Below, in pieces: positions 1 through 7,007 of a stretch of 18,336 nucleotides of DNA. The stretch's first letter is position 1, and each line of letters begins with the position of its first letter. Below the pieces are notes generated by a model. The model did no database searches. It saw only the letters and a list, made by a program, of their open reading frames with translations, and was not told where the DNA came from. The position numbers and the translations under genes are program-made. The stretch spans positions 1 to 18,336 of the forward strand of contig NZ_JAIWON010000107.1 in the NCBI RefSeq assembly GCF_020216885.1, in the 5' to 3' direction. The stretch comes from Zymomonas sp. (GTDB lineage: Bacteria; Pseudomonadota; Alphaproteobacteria; Sphingomonadales; Sphingomonadaceae).

Positions 1-1
1 T

Positions 2-898
2 CTGTCCGATGATGCGGCGGTTCTGCCCCGCCCATCGGGTGATTTGGTGTTGTCCCATGATATTATTGTGGAAAATGTCCATTATTTTCCCAGTGATCCG
101 CCGGAAACTGTTGCCCAAAAGCTGGTCGGCGTTAACCTTTCTGATCTGGCAGCCAAAGGGGCAAAGCCTATCGGGGCTTTGATGGGCTATAGTTTGGGCC
201 CCGATTACAAATGGGATCAGGCTTTTTTAAAAGGTCTGGAATCCGTCTGCCATCAATATAACCTTCCTTTATTAGGCGGCGATACCGTCGCGGTTCCCCG
301 TCATACTGGGCATTTTTCGGCAATGACCGTTATTGGTCTCGCGCCGTCTTGTGGTGTGCCTGATCGGCGCGGAGCCAAAGAAGGCGACGAGTTATGGGTA
401 ACCTCGCCTATTGGTGACGCTGGTTTTGGATTGAATCTCCTTAAACAGAAAAAAGATATCAATCATTCGGCTCAAGAAAAATTAGTGCAAGCCTATCGTT
501 CACCAGAGCCTCGTTTAAAAGAAGGCATTTGGTTAGCGCCGCATGTCCATGCCATGGCAGACATTTCCGATGGCTTGCTGATTGATGCCGAAAGAATTGC
601 CAATGCCAGCGGATTGGCCGTTCGTATCCGTTTGGATAGAGTGCCTCTTTCATCCGAAGCGATAAGCTGCTTTGGTGATACAAAATCGACCCGATTACAG
701 GCTGTAACCGCAGGTGATGATTATCAGTTGATTATGGCTTGCGCAGCCAATAAGCGTCAAGATCTGTTAAGGCTGTCCAAAGAAAAGCAATTCGACCTAT
801 ACAGGGTAGGACAATTGACAGCGGGTAGTGGATTGTCTCTTTTTTACGGTGCGGAGCCGATTAAACAGCCTGAACGGCTTGGCTATTTGCACGGTTAG
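2..898 (+). CDS. thiL: Thiamine-phosphate kinase (ThiL), 5' end cut by the window
   Basis: ThiL phosphorylates thiamine monophosphate to thiamine diphosphate with ATP in the cytoplasm, the last step of cofactor synthesis. The frame is open from base 2, so the start lies left of the window. The first visible residues, LSDDAAVL, are the N-terminal Mg/ATP-binding aspartate motif of ThiL. Further on are NLSDLAAKGAKP, GGDTV, ADISDGL and TAGDDYQL, the conserved acidic and glycine motifs of the AIRS/PurM-like fold, in the usual order. About 298 residues are visible against a usual 310-340, so only a short N-terminus is missing. It ends at TAG. The next gene is 307 bp away and unrelated. Confident family call; the true start cannot be seen. 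Confidence 0.93.
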   Translation: MSDDAAVLPRPSGDLVLSHDIIVENVHYFPSDPPETVAQKLVGVNLSDLAAKGAKPIGALMGYSLGPDYKWDQAFLKGLESVCHQYNLPLLGGDTVAVPRHTGHFSAMTVIGLAPSCGVPDRRGAKEGDELWVTSPIGDAGFGLNLLKQKKDINHSAQEKLVQAYRSPEPRLKEGIWLAPHVHAMADISDGLLIDAERIANASGLAVRIRLDRVPLSSEAISCFGDTKSTRLQAVTAGDDYQLIMACAANKRQDLLRLSKEKQFDLYRVGQLTAGSGLSLFYGAEPIKQPERLGYLHG

Positions 899-1205
899 AC
901 TAGGCGCGCGTTGAAAGAAGGGTGAAAAAGCCTTTCTATTGGACGCCGCATTGCGATCATTCCGTTTATTGGGATGTAGCGCCTTCCAGTTATTGGGCTT
1001 GAAATATGTTCAATAACTTATTTTAAGATTTTTCAGTTTTAAAATTGCTTAAAATAAGCCAATAATCATAAATAATAGACATTACTGCGATATTGTCTTG
1101 GCCTTAGAAAGTCGTGTCCCAAAAATTGAAAAAGGATTACGGTTGAAGCCGTTATAACCTTCCTTTAGGTGATGGCAGAAATGTTAACGAGAAGAAGAAT
1201 TTCCT
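899..1205. other. Noncoding gap thiL-rsmE with inverted repeats
   Basis: This 307-bp AT-rich gap holds no gene I can support. Its main content is a perfect 11-bp inverted repeat, listed separately, and a second overlapping imperfect pairing between about 990-1000 and 1056-1065 (one bulged G). Just after thiL, GAAAG...CTTTC near 914-938 could form a weak hairpin, but no T-run follows, so I do not call a terminator. No clear -35/-10 pair was found, although rsmE must be transcribed from here or by read-through. Confidence 0.6.
1017..1058. repeat. Perfect 11-bp inverted repeat upstream of rsmE
   Basis: CTTATTTTAAG (1017-1027) is followed after 20 bp by its exact reverse complement CTTAAAATAAG (1048-1058). 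It would form an AT-rich stem-loop in RNA. There is no T-run directly after it on either strand. It could be an operator-like site, an mRNA structure or a transcript end. Confidence 0.6.
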
Positions 1206-1976
1206 ATGGTCGCTGAACCGGCTTGGCCTGTAAATACCCTGCCCCGTCTCTATGTTGAAGAAGAATTGTCTTTAGGTGCTATCGTTACGCCTGATCGGGC
1301 GCAGGCACATTATCTTCTGTCGGTTATGCGTTTTAAAATCGGAAGCCAGCTTGTTCTTTTCGATAATCTTACCGGCGAATGGCTGGGCGAGGTTATCGAA
1401 GCCGAACGGAAGCATTTACAGCTGAAAATTACGCATCATCTCAATGAAAAAGAGTCTATTCCTGACTTATGGCTATTGACTGCGCCTATTAAAAAAGGCC
1501 GGATTGATTGGATCTATGAAAAGGCCTGTGAATTGGGGGTCGCTCGGATTACACCGGTTATAACCCAGCGGACAATTGTCGATCGGGTCAATCTTGAAAG
1601 ATTACAGGCGCATATTGTCGAAGCCGCTGAACAATGCGGTCGAACCAGCCTATCTGAAGTGACCGAGGCCTGCTCTTTAAAATCCCTATTAGCGGAATGG
1701 CCGGAAGATCGGGCGCTTTTCTTTGCCGATGAGACGGGTGGCGAACCCATGATTGAAGCCCTTTCCCAAAGGAAAATGGCAGCTGCTATTTTGGTTGGGC
1801 CTGAAGGTGGCTTTACCGATCAGGAACGGGAAATGATTAACGCCGTAAAACAAGCCGTTCCGGTGTCTTTAGGCCCCCGCATTCTTAGAGCGGATACGGC
1901 GGCTATTGCGGCAACGGCTTTATGGATGGCGGCCGCCGGAGATTGGCAAAAACAACCAAGGCAGGCCAATTTGTAA
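1206..1976 (+). CDS. rsmE: 16S rRNA (uracil-1498-N3)-methyltransferase RsmE
   Basis: RsmE methylates N3 of U1498 in 16S rRNA of the 30S subunit using S-adenosylmethionine. The 256-residue length fits the family (about 240-260). The N-terminal PUA-like RNA-binding part spans roughly residues 10-80 and a SPOUT methyltransferase domain follows. The diagnostic SAM-binding knot is visible as ILVGPEGGFTDQE (about residues 196-208) and LGPRILRADTAA (about 224-235). The ATG at 1206 is preceded by a purine-rich GAGAAGAAG stretch, slightly far from ideal. In relatives rsmE often sits just ahead of gshA, as here. Nothing looks damaged. Confidence 0.95.
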   Translation: MVAEPAWPVNTLPRLYVEEELSLGAIVTPDRAQAHYLLSVMRFKIGSQLVLFDNLTGEWLGEVIEAERKHLQLKITHHLNEKESIPDLWLLTAPIKKGRIDWIYEKACELGVARITPVITQRTIVDRVNLERLQAHIVEAAEQCGRTSLSEVTEACSLKSLLAEWPEDRALFFADETGGEPMIEALSQRKMAAAILVGPEGGFTDQEREMINAVKQAVPVSLGPRILRADTAAIAATALWMAAAGDWQKQPRQANL

Positions 1977-2280
1977 AAACCATTGCAAAAAGAGAGCCTT
2001 TCAGAAAAGATTCTTTGAAATCAGCCTGTATCTTGCCTTGATATGGCGCGAGTGGCATGTTTTTTGATAGACTTTGTTCAAGCCTTTTGGAGAGTGTTAT
2101 CCATTTCGGGGAAATCCGAAGAGCAAGCGGCAACAAAGCAATATCCTTGCCATGTCTTTAAATAATAATTTTCACTCTAGTATAATTCAATCCATCTATA
2201 GAAAAAATCTATCAGAGCGGACTAAAAGTTGCGACTAAATAGATTGGCAGCCTTTGGATAGAGGGACTATATCTTGTGTT
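1977..2280. other. Noncoding gap rsmE-gshA
   Basis: This 304-bp gap contains no supported gene. A short hairpin ATAGA-AAAAA-TCTAT lies near 2198-2212, and a TATAAT box at 2181-2186 is listed as a possible promoter. No strong terminator is visible after rsmE, so read-through into gshA cannot be excluded. Confidence 0.5.
2157..2186 (+). promoter_or_regulatory. Possible gshA promoter
   Basis: There is a perfect TATAAT at 2181-2186 with a weak TTTAAA at 2157-2162, spacing 18 bp. It lies about 95 bp before the chosen gshA start. The -35 box is poor, so this rests mainly on the -10 match in AT-rich DNA. Confidence 0.3.
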
Positions 2281-3669
2281 ATGAGCACGCGTCAGACATC
2301 CAGCAGCCAAAATCATCCGATTGAAAGTCGCGATGATCTCTTACGGATTTTTCAGGCCGGTGAAAAACCGAAAGCGCAATGGCGCGTTGGCACAGAGCAT
2401 GAAAAACTAGTTTATAAAAAACAGACCCATCAAGCGCCTTCTTATGAAGAAAAAGGCGGCATTTGTGATCTGTTACAGGGTTTTACCCGCTTTGGTTGGC
2501 AGCCGATTTACGAAAATGATACAATTATCGGCTTAAGTGGAGATGATGGCGCGATCAGCCTTGAACCGGCAGGCCAGTTTGAACTTTCGGGCGCGCCTCG
2601 TAGCACTATCCATGAAAGTTATGACGAAATATGTCGCCATATCCAGCAAACGCAAGAAGTCGGCGAGGAATTGGGATTAGGCTTTTTGGGATTGGGTCTG
2701 TGGCCTGACAAAAAGCGTAGTGACCTGCCTTTAATGCCGAAAGGCCGTTATAAAATCATGACCGAATATATGCCCAAAGTGGGCAAGCTCGGTTTAGATA
2801 TGATGCTGCGCACCTGCACTATTCAATCCAATATCGACTATGGCAGCGAAGCGGATATGGTCAAAAAATTTAGGGTTTCCTTGGCATTGCAGCCCTTGGC
2901 AACCGCTATTTTTGCCAATTCGCCTTTTTTGGAAGGGCAGCCTAACGGCTTTTCATCCTATCGTAGCCATATATGGACGGATACCGATCCCCATCGCACG
3001 GGTATCTTGCCTTTCGTCTTTGATGATGATTTTGGCTATGAACGCTATATTGACTATATGCTGTCGGTTCCGATGTATTTTGTCTATCGGGATGGCCGCT
3101 ATATTGATGCGTCGGGTCAGGATTTCCGCGCTTTCTTGAAAGGTGAGTTACCTGCCCTTCCCAACGAAAAGCCCATATTATCAGATTGGGTTGACCATCT
3201 TTCTACGGCTTTTCCTGAAGTCCGTCTAAAAAGTTATCTCGAAATGCGGGGCGCTGATGGCGCTTCGGTAATGATGTCGCCAGCCTTAAGCGCTTTTTGG
3301 ATCAGCATCCTTTATGATTCCGAATTACTGGATACGGCTTCAGAAATTATCAAAAGCTGGAGCATGGATGACTATCGAAACTTGCGGAATGACGTACCTA
3401 AAAAAGGCTTAAAAACCCTGATTGGAGGTCGCCAATCTTTGCTTGATTTGGGACGACAGCTTTGGCCGTTGATGAATGCGGCCTTAGAAAGACGGGCTAT
3501 TTTGAATGACAAAGGTCAGGATGAAAGTCGGTATTTAGCCCCTATTGGTGAAATTTTGGAAAGCGGTCAGAATCTTTCTGACCGATTATTGGCGCGTTAT
3601 CATCAGACTGGAAATCTCGATTTCATCTATCAGGAATGTGACTGGGCGCAGCCGCTTATTCTGTCTTGA
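2281..3669 (+). CDS. gshA: Glutamate-cysteine ligase (alphaproteobacterial/plant-like GCS2 type)
   Basis: This enzyme joins L-glutamate and L-cysteine with ATP to give gamma-glutamylcysteine, the first step of glutathione synthesis in the cytoplasm. The protein (462 residues from this start) carries WRVGTEHEKLVY near the N-terminus, the glutamate/ATP-binding segment of the plant-like family, followed by ENDTIIGLSGDDGAISLEP, MLRTCTIQSNIDYGSE and LEMRGADG, all characteristic. I chose ATG 2281 because the MSTRQTSS start resembles sphingomonad homologues; a TTG at 2254 in the same frame would add 9 residues. The purine stretch AGAGGGA near 2260-2266 is rather far (14 bp) for ATG 2281, so the start is not settled. 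The frame is intact. No gshB is in the window. Confidence 0.92.
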   Translation: MSTRQTSSSQNHPIESRDDLLRIFQAGEKPKAQWRVGTEHEKLVYKKQTHQAPSYEEKGGICDLLQGFTRFGWQPIYENDTIIGLSGDDGAISLEPAGQFELSGAPRSTIHESYDEICRHIQQTQEVGEELGLGFLGLGLWPDKKRSDLPLMPKGRYKIMTEYMPKVGKLGLDMMLRTCTIQSNIDYGSEADMVKKFRVSLALQPLATAIFANSPFLEGQPNGFSSYRSHIWTDTDPHRTGILPFVFDDDFGYERYIDYMLSVPMYFVYRDGRYIDASGQDFRAFLKGELPALPNEKPILSDWVDHLSTAFPEVRLKSYLEMRGADGASVMMSPALSAFWISILYDSELLDTASEIIKSWSMDDYRNLRNDVPKKGLKTLIGGRQSLLDLGRQLWPLMNAALERRAILNDKGQDESRYLAPIGEILESGQNLSDRLLARYHQTGNLDFIYQECDWAQPLILS

Positions 3670-4091
3670 TGAGAATGATTTTTAGAAAGAATATTGATTA
3701 CTATAATGAAAAAATAACGCGGTAAAATTTTAAAATCAAAAAAGAATCAGGATATTGCCTCTTTAAAAGAGACTATATCCTGATGGGGGATGAGCATTGG
3801 ATATCTTTGTTTGTCTTAAATTTGTCATACTATTTAAGCACACCCCAATCACGCGTAAGTAACAAAAATATTCCCTATTTTTTGTTTTTGAAAAGAAAAA
3901 CCGGATATTATTCAATCGCTTATTATACAAAACGAGATTTTATAGAATAGGTGCTGTGATTATCTTATATCAAGAAAATGGCCTCCTTTTTTCTTGGTAA
4001 TCGTTGCTTAAAAATTAATCAGAATGGGGAGGACAAATCCGTTAAAAAAGCGTATTATCCCCCAACCTGATAATTTCAGCCGGATTGAAAT
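3670..4091. other. Noncoding gap gshA-purF
   Basis: This 422-bp AT-rich gap holds no supported gene. It contains the hairpin at 3748-3782 (listed) and a weaker inverted repeat, CAAGAAAA...TTTTCTTG, around 3971-3997. purF has no good ribosome-binding site in its last 20 bp, so expression signals of purF must lie here but are not recognisable to me. Confidence 0.5.
3748..3782 (-). terminator. Symmetrical two-part hairpin, terminator-like only on the - strand
   Basis: CAGGATAT (3748-3755) pairs with ATATCCTG (3775-3782). Inside, CTCTT pairs with AAGAG across a TAA loop, leaving a 3x3 internal loop (TGC/ACT). On the + strand no T-run follows. On the - strand the sequence directly after the hairpin is T-rich (complement of the A-run 3736-3743). 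It could stop antisense transcription or form a structure in the gshA 3' UTR. No - strand gene lies close by to the right. Confidence 0.4.
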
Positions 4092-5618
4092 ATGTCGCCT
4101 AGCCTTTCGAGCGAACTCTTTTCCGACTCTATCTCTACCCTGACGACGACAACAGAATCTTTGGATAATGGGGCATCTGATGATACCCTTCATGAAGAAT
4201 GTGGTGTTTTCGGTATTTGGGGTGCGGATACAGCCGCTGCCGTTGTAGCTCTCGGACTACATGCTTTACAGCATCGCGGACAAGAAGCCGCCGGTATCAC
4301 CAGCTGGGATGGAAAAAATTTCCACTCCCGTCGGGCTGTTGGTCACGTTGCGGGTAACTTTGACCGTGACGATGCTATCCGCAGCTTGCCCGGATCATGC
4401 GCTATTGGCCATGTCCGCTATGCAACCACCGGTGCCAGTACGCTTTGCAATGTTCAGCCGCTTTATGCTGAACTGGTTTCAGGCGGATTTGCGATTGCTC
4501 ATAACGGCAATATTTCCAATGCCGAAACCTTGCGTCATCAGTTGGTACGCCATGGATCTATCTTTCAATCCACGTCGGATACTGAAACGATTATCCATTT
4601 GGTCGCGACCTCCAGCTATCGCAGCCTGTTAGACCGATTCATTGATGCTTTGAAACAGGTTGAGGGGGCTTATTCTCTCGTCTGTCTGACACCGGAAGGG
4701 ATGCTTGCCTGCCGTGATCCTTTGGGTATTCGCCCGCTGGTTCTTGGTAAGGTCGGAGAAACTTTTGTTGTCGCATCCGAAACCGTTGCCCTCGATATTA
4801 TTGGTGGAACCTATATCCGTCAGGTCGAGCCGGGTGAACTGATTATTATTTCGGAAAAAGGGCTGCAATCTCTTCATCCCTTTAAAAAACAGAAGCCTCG
4901 CCCCTGCATTTTCGAGCATGTCTATTTTTCGAGACCAGATTCTTTGATCGGTAGCACCTCGGTTTACTCCGTTCGGAAATCTATTGGTATCGAATTGGCA
5001 CGCGAGAATCCGGTTGAAGCCGATATGGTTATTCCCGTGCCAGATTCCGGCACGCCTGCTGCGATCGGTTACGCCCAGCAATCCTCTTTGCCTTTTGAAT
5101 TGGGTATTATCCGTTCCCATTATGTCGGCCGCACCTTTATTCAGCCCGGTGATCAAGTCCGCCATTTGGGGGTCAAGCTGAAGCATAATGCCAATCGTGC
5201 TTTGATTAACGGCAAGAAGCTGGTTTTGGTGGATGATTCTATTGTCAGAGGCACGACCAGCGTCAAGATTATCAGAATGCTTCGTGATGCTGGTGCCAAG
5301 GAAATCCATTTGCGGATTGCCAGCCCGCCGACCCGTCATAGCTGTTTTTATGGCGTGGATACGCCAGAACGCGCCAAGTTATTGGCTGCCAAGATGACGG
5401 TCGAGCAGATGGCTGAATATATTGGCGCGGACAGCTTGGCCTTTATCTCGATGGATGGTCTTTATCGTGCCGTTGGTGAGGAAAGCCGTAATGATGCCCA
5501 GCCGCAATATTGCGATGCGTGCTTTACGGGTGCCTATCCAACACCGTTGACCGATCTTGGCGAATTAAGCGCCAGTGAACAACTGGTTTGTTTGTCAGAA
5601 CAGGTCGCTATCGCCTAA
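4092..5618 (+). CDS. purF: Amidophosphoribosyltransferase PurF, Fe-S type with propeptide
   Basis: PurF transfers the glutamine amide to PRPP to give 5-phosphoribosylamine, the committed step of purine synthesis. The N-terminal Ntn glutaminase domain begins at Cys37 in EECGVFGI, so the first 36 residues are a propeptide expected to be removed by self-cleavage. Typical glutaminase residues follow (HNGNISN, STSDTETI). The C-terminal phosphoribosyltransferase domain has the PRPP loop LVLVDDSIVRGTTS. Cysteines in RPCIFEH, RHSCFYG and YCDAC match the four ligands of the B. subtilis-type [4Fe-4S] cluster, an oxygen-sensitive form. Length 508 is normal. ATG 4092 is the only ATG before Cys37; its ribosome-binding site is poor. 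A terminator follows 30 bp after the stop. Confidence 0.95.
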   Translation: MSPSLSSELFSDSISTLTTTTESLDNGASDDTLHEECGVFGIWGADTAAAVVALGLHALQHRGQEAAGITSWDGKNFHSRRAVGHVAGNFDRDDAIRSLPGSCAIGHVRYATTGASTLCNVQPLYAELVSGGFAIAHNGNISNAETLRHQLVRHGSIFQSTSDTETIIHLVATSSYRSLLDRFIDALKQVEGAYSLVCLTPEGMLACRDPLGIRPLVLGKVGETFVVASETVALDIIGGTYIRQVEPGELIIISEKGLQSLHPFKKQKPRPCIFEHVYFSRPDSLIGSTSVYSVRKSIGIELARENPVEADMVIPVPDSGTPAAIGYAQQSSLPFELGIIRSHYVGRTFIQPGDQVRHLGVKLKHNANRALINGKKLVLVDDSIVRGTTSVKIIRMLRDAGAKEIHLRIASPPTRHSCFYGVDTPERAKLLAAKMTVEQMAEYIGADSLAFISMDGLYRAVGEESRNDAQPQYCDACFTGAYPTPLTDLGELSASEQLVCLSEQVAIA

Positions 5619-5648
5619 ATTTAGGCACTATGGCGAATATCTGATTGA

Positions 5649-5675
5649 GGGAGTCTTAAAATGGCTCCCTTTTTT
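5649..5675 (+). terminator. Intrinsic terminator of purF
   Basis: GGGAGTC (5649-5655) pairs with GGCTCCC (5663-5669), seven pairs including one G-U, with a 7-nt loop, and is directly followed by TTTTTT (5670-5675). It lies 30 bp after the purF stop. This is the clearest rho-independent terminator in the window. Confidence 0.85.
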
Positions 5676-5861
5676 ATGGGTATTTTTTACAAAAATGTCG
5701 ATTTTATCCGTGTGTTTTAATCTTCTGATCTTAAGCATTTGTGGATGCTCTATGAGTATTGGTGTAGTTGGGGCTGTGAAATAAGCGCGTTATCATTAAA
5801 AAAAGGCTGTTTGGACGAGCAAAATCGAGTGGCGATATAGCCGCCTTTTATATTTGCGATA

Positions 5862-5907
5862 ATTTTACGCGGTTTCTTTTTGTAAAAACAGAAAGACGCG
5901 GTAAAAT
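5862..5907. repeat. Imperfect long inverted repeat in the distal leader
   Basis: ATTTTACGCG (5862-5871) faces CGCGGTAAAAT (5897-5907), complementary except for one bulged base. Between them TTTCT and AGAAA extend the pairing. The whole element is a 46-bp cruciform-capable palindrome about 180 bp before the first CRISPR repeat. Function unknown. Confidence 0.5.
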
Positions 5908-5990
5908 GAGCTTCAGCTTTTTGACATGGTTAAAGTCTTTTATACCCTTAATTTGACCCTCTTTTTTGAGGGGTTAAAAAAATCTTTTAA

Positions 5991-6003
5991 AATCAGTGGC
6001 TTA
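5991..6003 (+). promoter_or_regulatory. Consensus-matching IHF site in the CRISPR leader
   Basis: AATCAGTGGCTTA fits the IHF consensus WATCARNNNNTTR at every fixed position. It lies 84 bp before the first repeat. IHF bending of the leader is known to guide spacer integration in type I-F and I-E systems, so place and sequence agree. A match of this length can also arise by chance in AT-rich DNA. Confidence 0.5.
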
Positions 6004-6087
6004 CGAATAGGCTAATTTTTTAGGGTTATTTTGCCTTTTTTTGCCGATTCTCCTTCATTTTAGGAGGCTTTGGGCTTAAAGGCTCTA

Positions 6088-6356
6088 GTTCACTGCCGCA
6101 CAGGCAGCTTAGAAACATTTAGCTAAAGTCCGATATTACGAAAACACGTTCACTGCCGCACAGGCAGCTTAGAAAATAGGGACGATGTTACGAAGCGGTC
6201 GTTCTGGGTTCACTGCCGCACAGGCAGCTTAGAAAGCCATTCCAAAATTGGGATAACGCGCTTTAAAGTTCACTGCCGCACAGGCAGCTTAGAAAGTGGG
6301 CAAATTCTTTGGCACATCATCTTTAGAAGTTCACTGCCGCACAGGCAGCTTTAAAA
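6088..6356 (+). CRISPR. Type I-F CRISPR array, 5 repeats and 4 spacers, no cas genes nearby
   Basis: Repeats of 28 bp start at 6088, 6148, 6208, 6268 and 6329. The first four are identical, begin GTTCACTGCC and end GCTTAGAAA; the stem is CTGCC/GGCAG around GCACA, the hairpin cut by Cas6f (Csy4). Spacers are 6116-6147, 6176-6207, 6236-6267 (32 bp each) and 6296-6328 (33 bp), the usual I-F size. The fifth repeat differs at two bases near its end (GCTTTAAAA), so the leader is on the left and the array is read on +. I recognise this repeat as the Z. mobilis type I-F form. There are no cas genes in the window; the array must depend on Cas proteins encoded elsewhere. The array stops directly at a transposase fragment. 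Confidence 0.97.
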
Positions 6357-6852
6357 AAGGGGAGAAGGGAGGCTTTTGGTCGAAGCAGCGGAGGCTTTAC
6401 GAGCAAGATCCATGCCCGTTCCGATGGTCAAGGATGCTTTCTGGCTTTGGCTCTAATTGCTGGTGAGGTTTCTGATTATTCTGGCGCGGATCGCTTGATA
6501 GATATTCCTATCACAACGCTCCGCCGTTTTTTTCAGCAAAAAAGGATATGATAGCGATAAGATTAAGCAAAAAATGGCTTGTTCGAGCTATCCTTCCTGT
6601 TATCCCGCCCCATTTTAATCGAAAAAAGCCTATGCCTATAGGCCTTATCATCTACAGCTCTACAAAGATTGTCATCCTATCGAATGGATTTCAAAGACAC
6701 GGATGTTCAATAAGTTGAAGCCGCTCAGACGTATCACCACAGGCGATGATAAAAGCAGAAAACCCTTCTTCGCCTGCCTTCATCTTGCGGCTGTAAAATT
6801 ATGGTTATCTTCCTTTTTCAATAGAAGCTCATCATTGGCGTATCTGAAATAA
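6357..6852 (+). pseudogene. Degenerate IS5-family transposase fragment
   Basis: Translation in changing frames gives classic IS5-family (IS427/IS1031-like) transposase pieces. The first frame, from 6357, reads GRREAFGRSSGGFTSKIHAR and then LIAGEVSDYSGADRLIDIP (to about 6510), the strand around the first catalytic aspartates. After a frameshift comes KGYDSDKIKQ, then in another frame AILPVIPPHFNRKKP. A third shift gives DCHPIEWISKTRMFNKLKPLRRIT, the region of the catalytic glutamate, and finally CLHLAAVKLW, ending at TAA 6850-6852. The N-terminal third is missing and several frameshifts are present, so it is dead. No terminal inverted repeats were found. Its left edge coincides with the end of the last CRISPR repeat. 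Confidence 0.85.
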
Positions 6853-7007
6853 TAAGAGGCTAACTATTCTTTATAAAATTCGAGAAAAGTCATCTTCACC
6901 CATAACGAGATAGATGCGTTAATATAAAACTGGATTTTTTATTTTATGATAGAGTATAGAAAATAAAATATTCTATCTTAACGAGATGTGGTTACAAGAT
7001 TTTCGTC

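Larger units (their letters stand above)
5676..6087 (+). promoter_or_regulatory. CRISPR leader region and upstream noncoding DNA
   Basis: The 412 bp between the purF terminator and the first repeat carry no gene I trust. The right half is A/T-rich with several T- and A-runs, as expected of a type I-F leader. The array's degenerate repeat is at its right end, which places the leader on this side and transcription on +. A perfect TTGACA lies at 5921-5926, but the best -10 (TATACC, 5941) is only 14 bp away, so no promoter is called firmly. The region also holds an IHF-like site, a large inverted repeat (5862-5907), a CCCTC/GAGGG hairpin near 5957-5972 and a weak hairpin with TTTT near 5829-5849. 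Confidence 0.6.

Noticed and set aside
4629..5339. 236-residue open frame on - inside purF
   Set aside because: It lies wholly antisense to the intact, well-conserved purF gene, and its translation resembles no family.
5695..5784. Short + strand frame of 29 residues (MSILSVCFNLLILSICGCSM...), lipoprotein-like
   Set aside because: It has a lipobox-like LSICGC, but no ribosome-binding site, begins right after the purF terminator, and has almost nothing after the cysteine. Not enough to call a gene.
6357..6852. Functional transposase gene
   Set aside because: Several frameshifts and a missing N-terminal part; recorded as a pseudogene instead.
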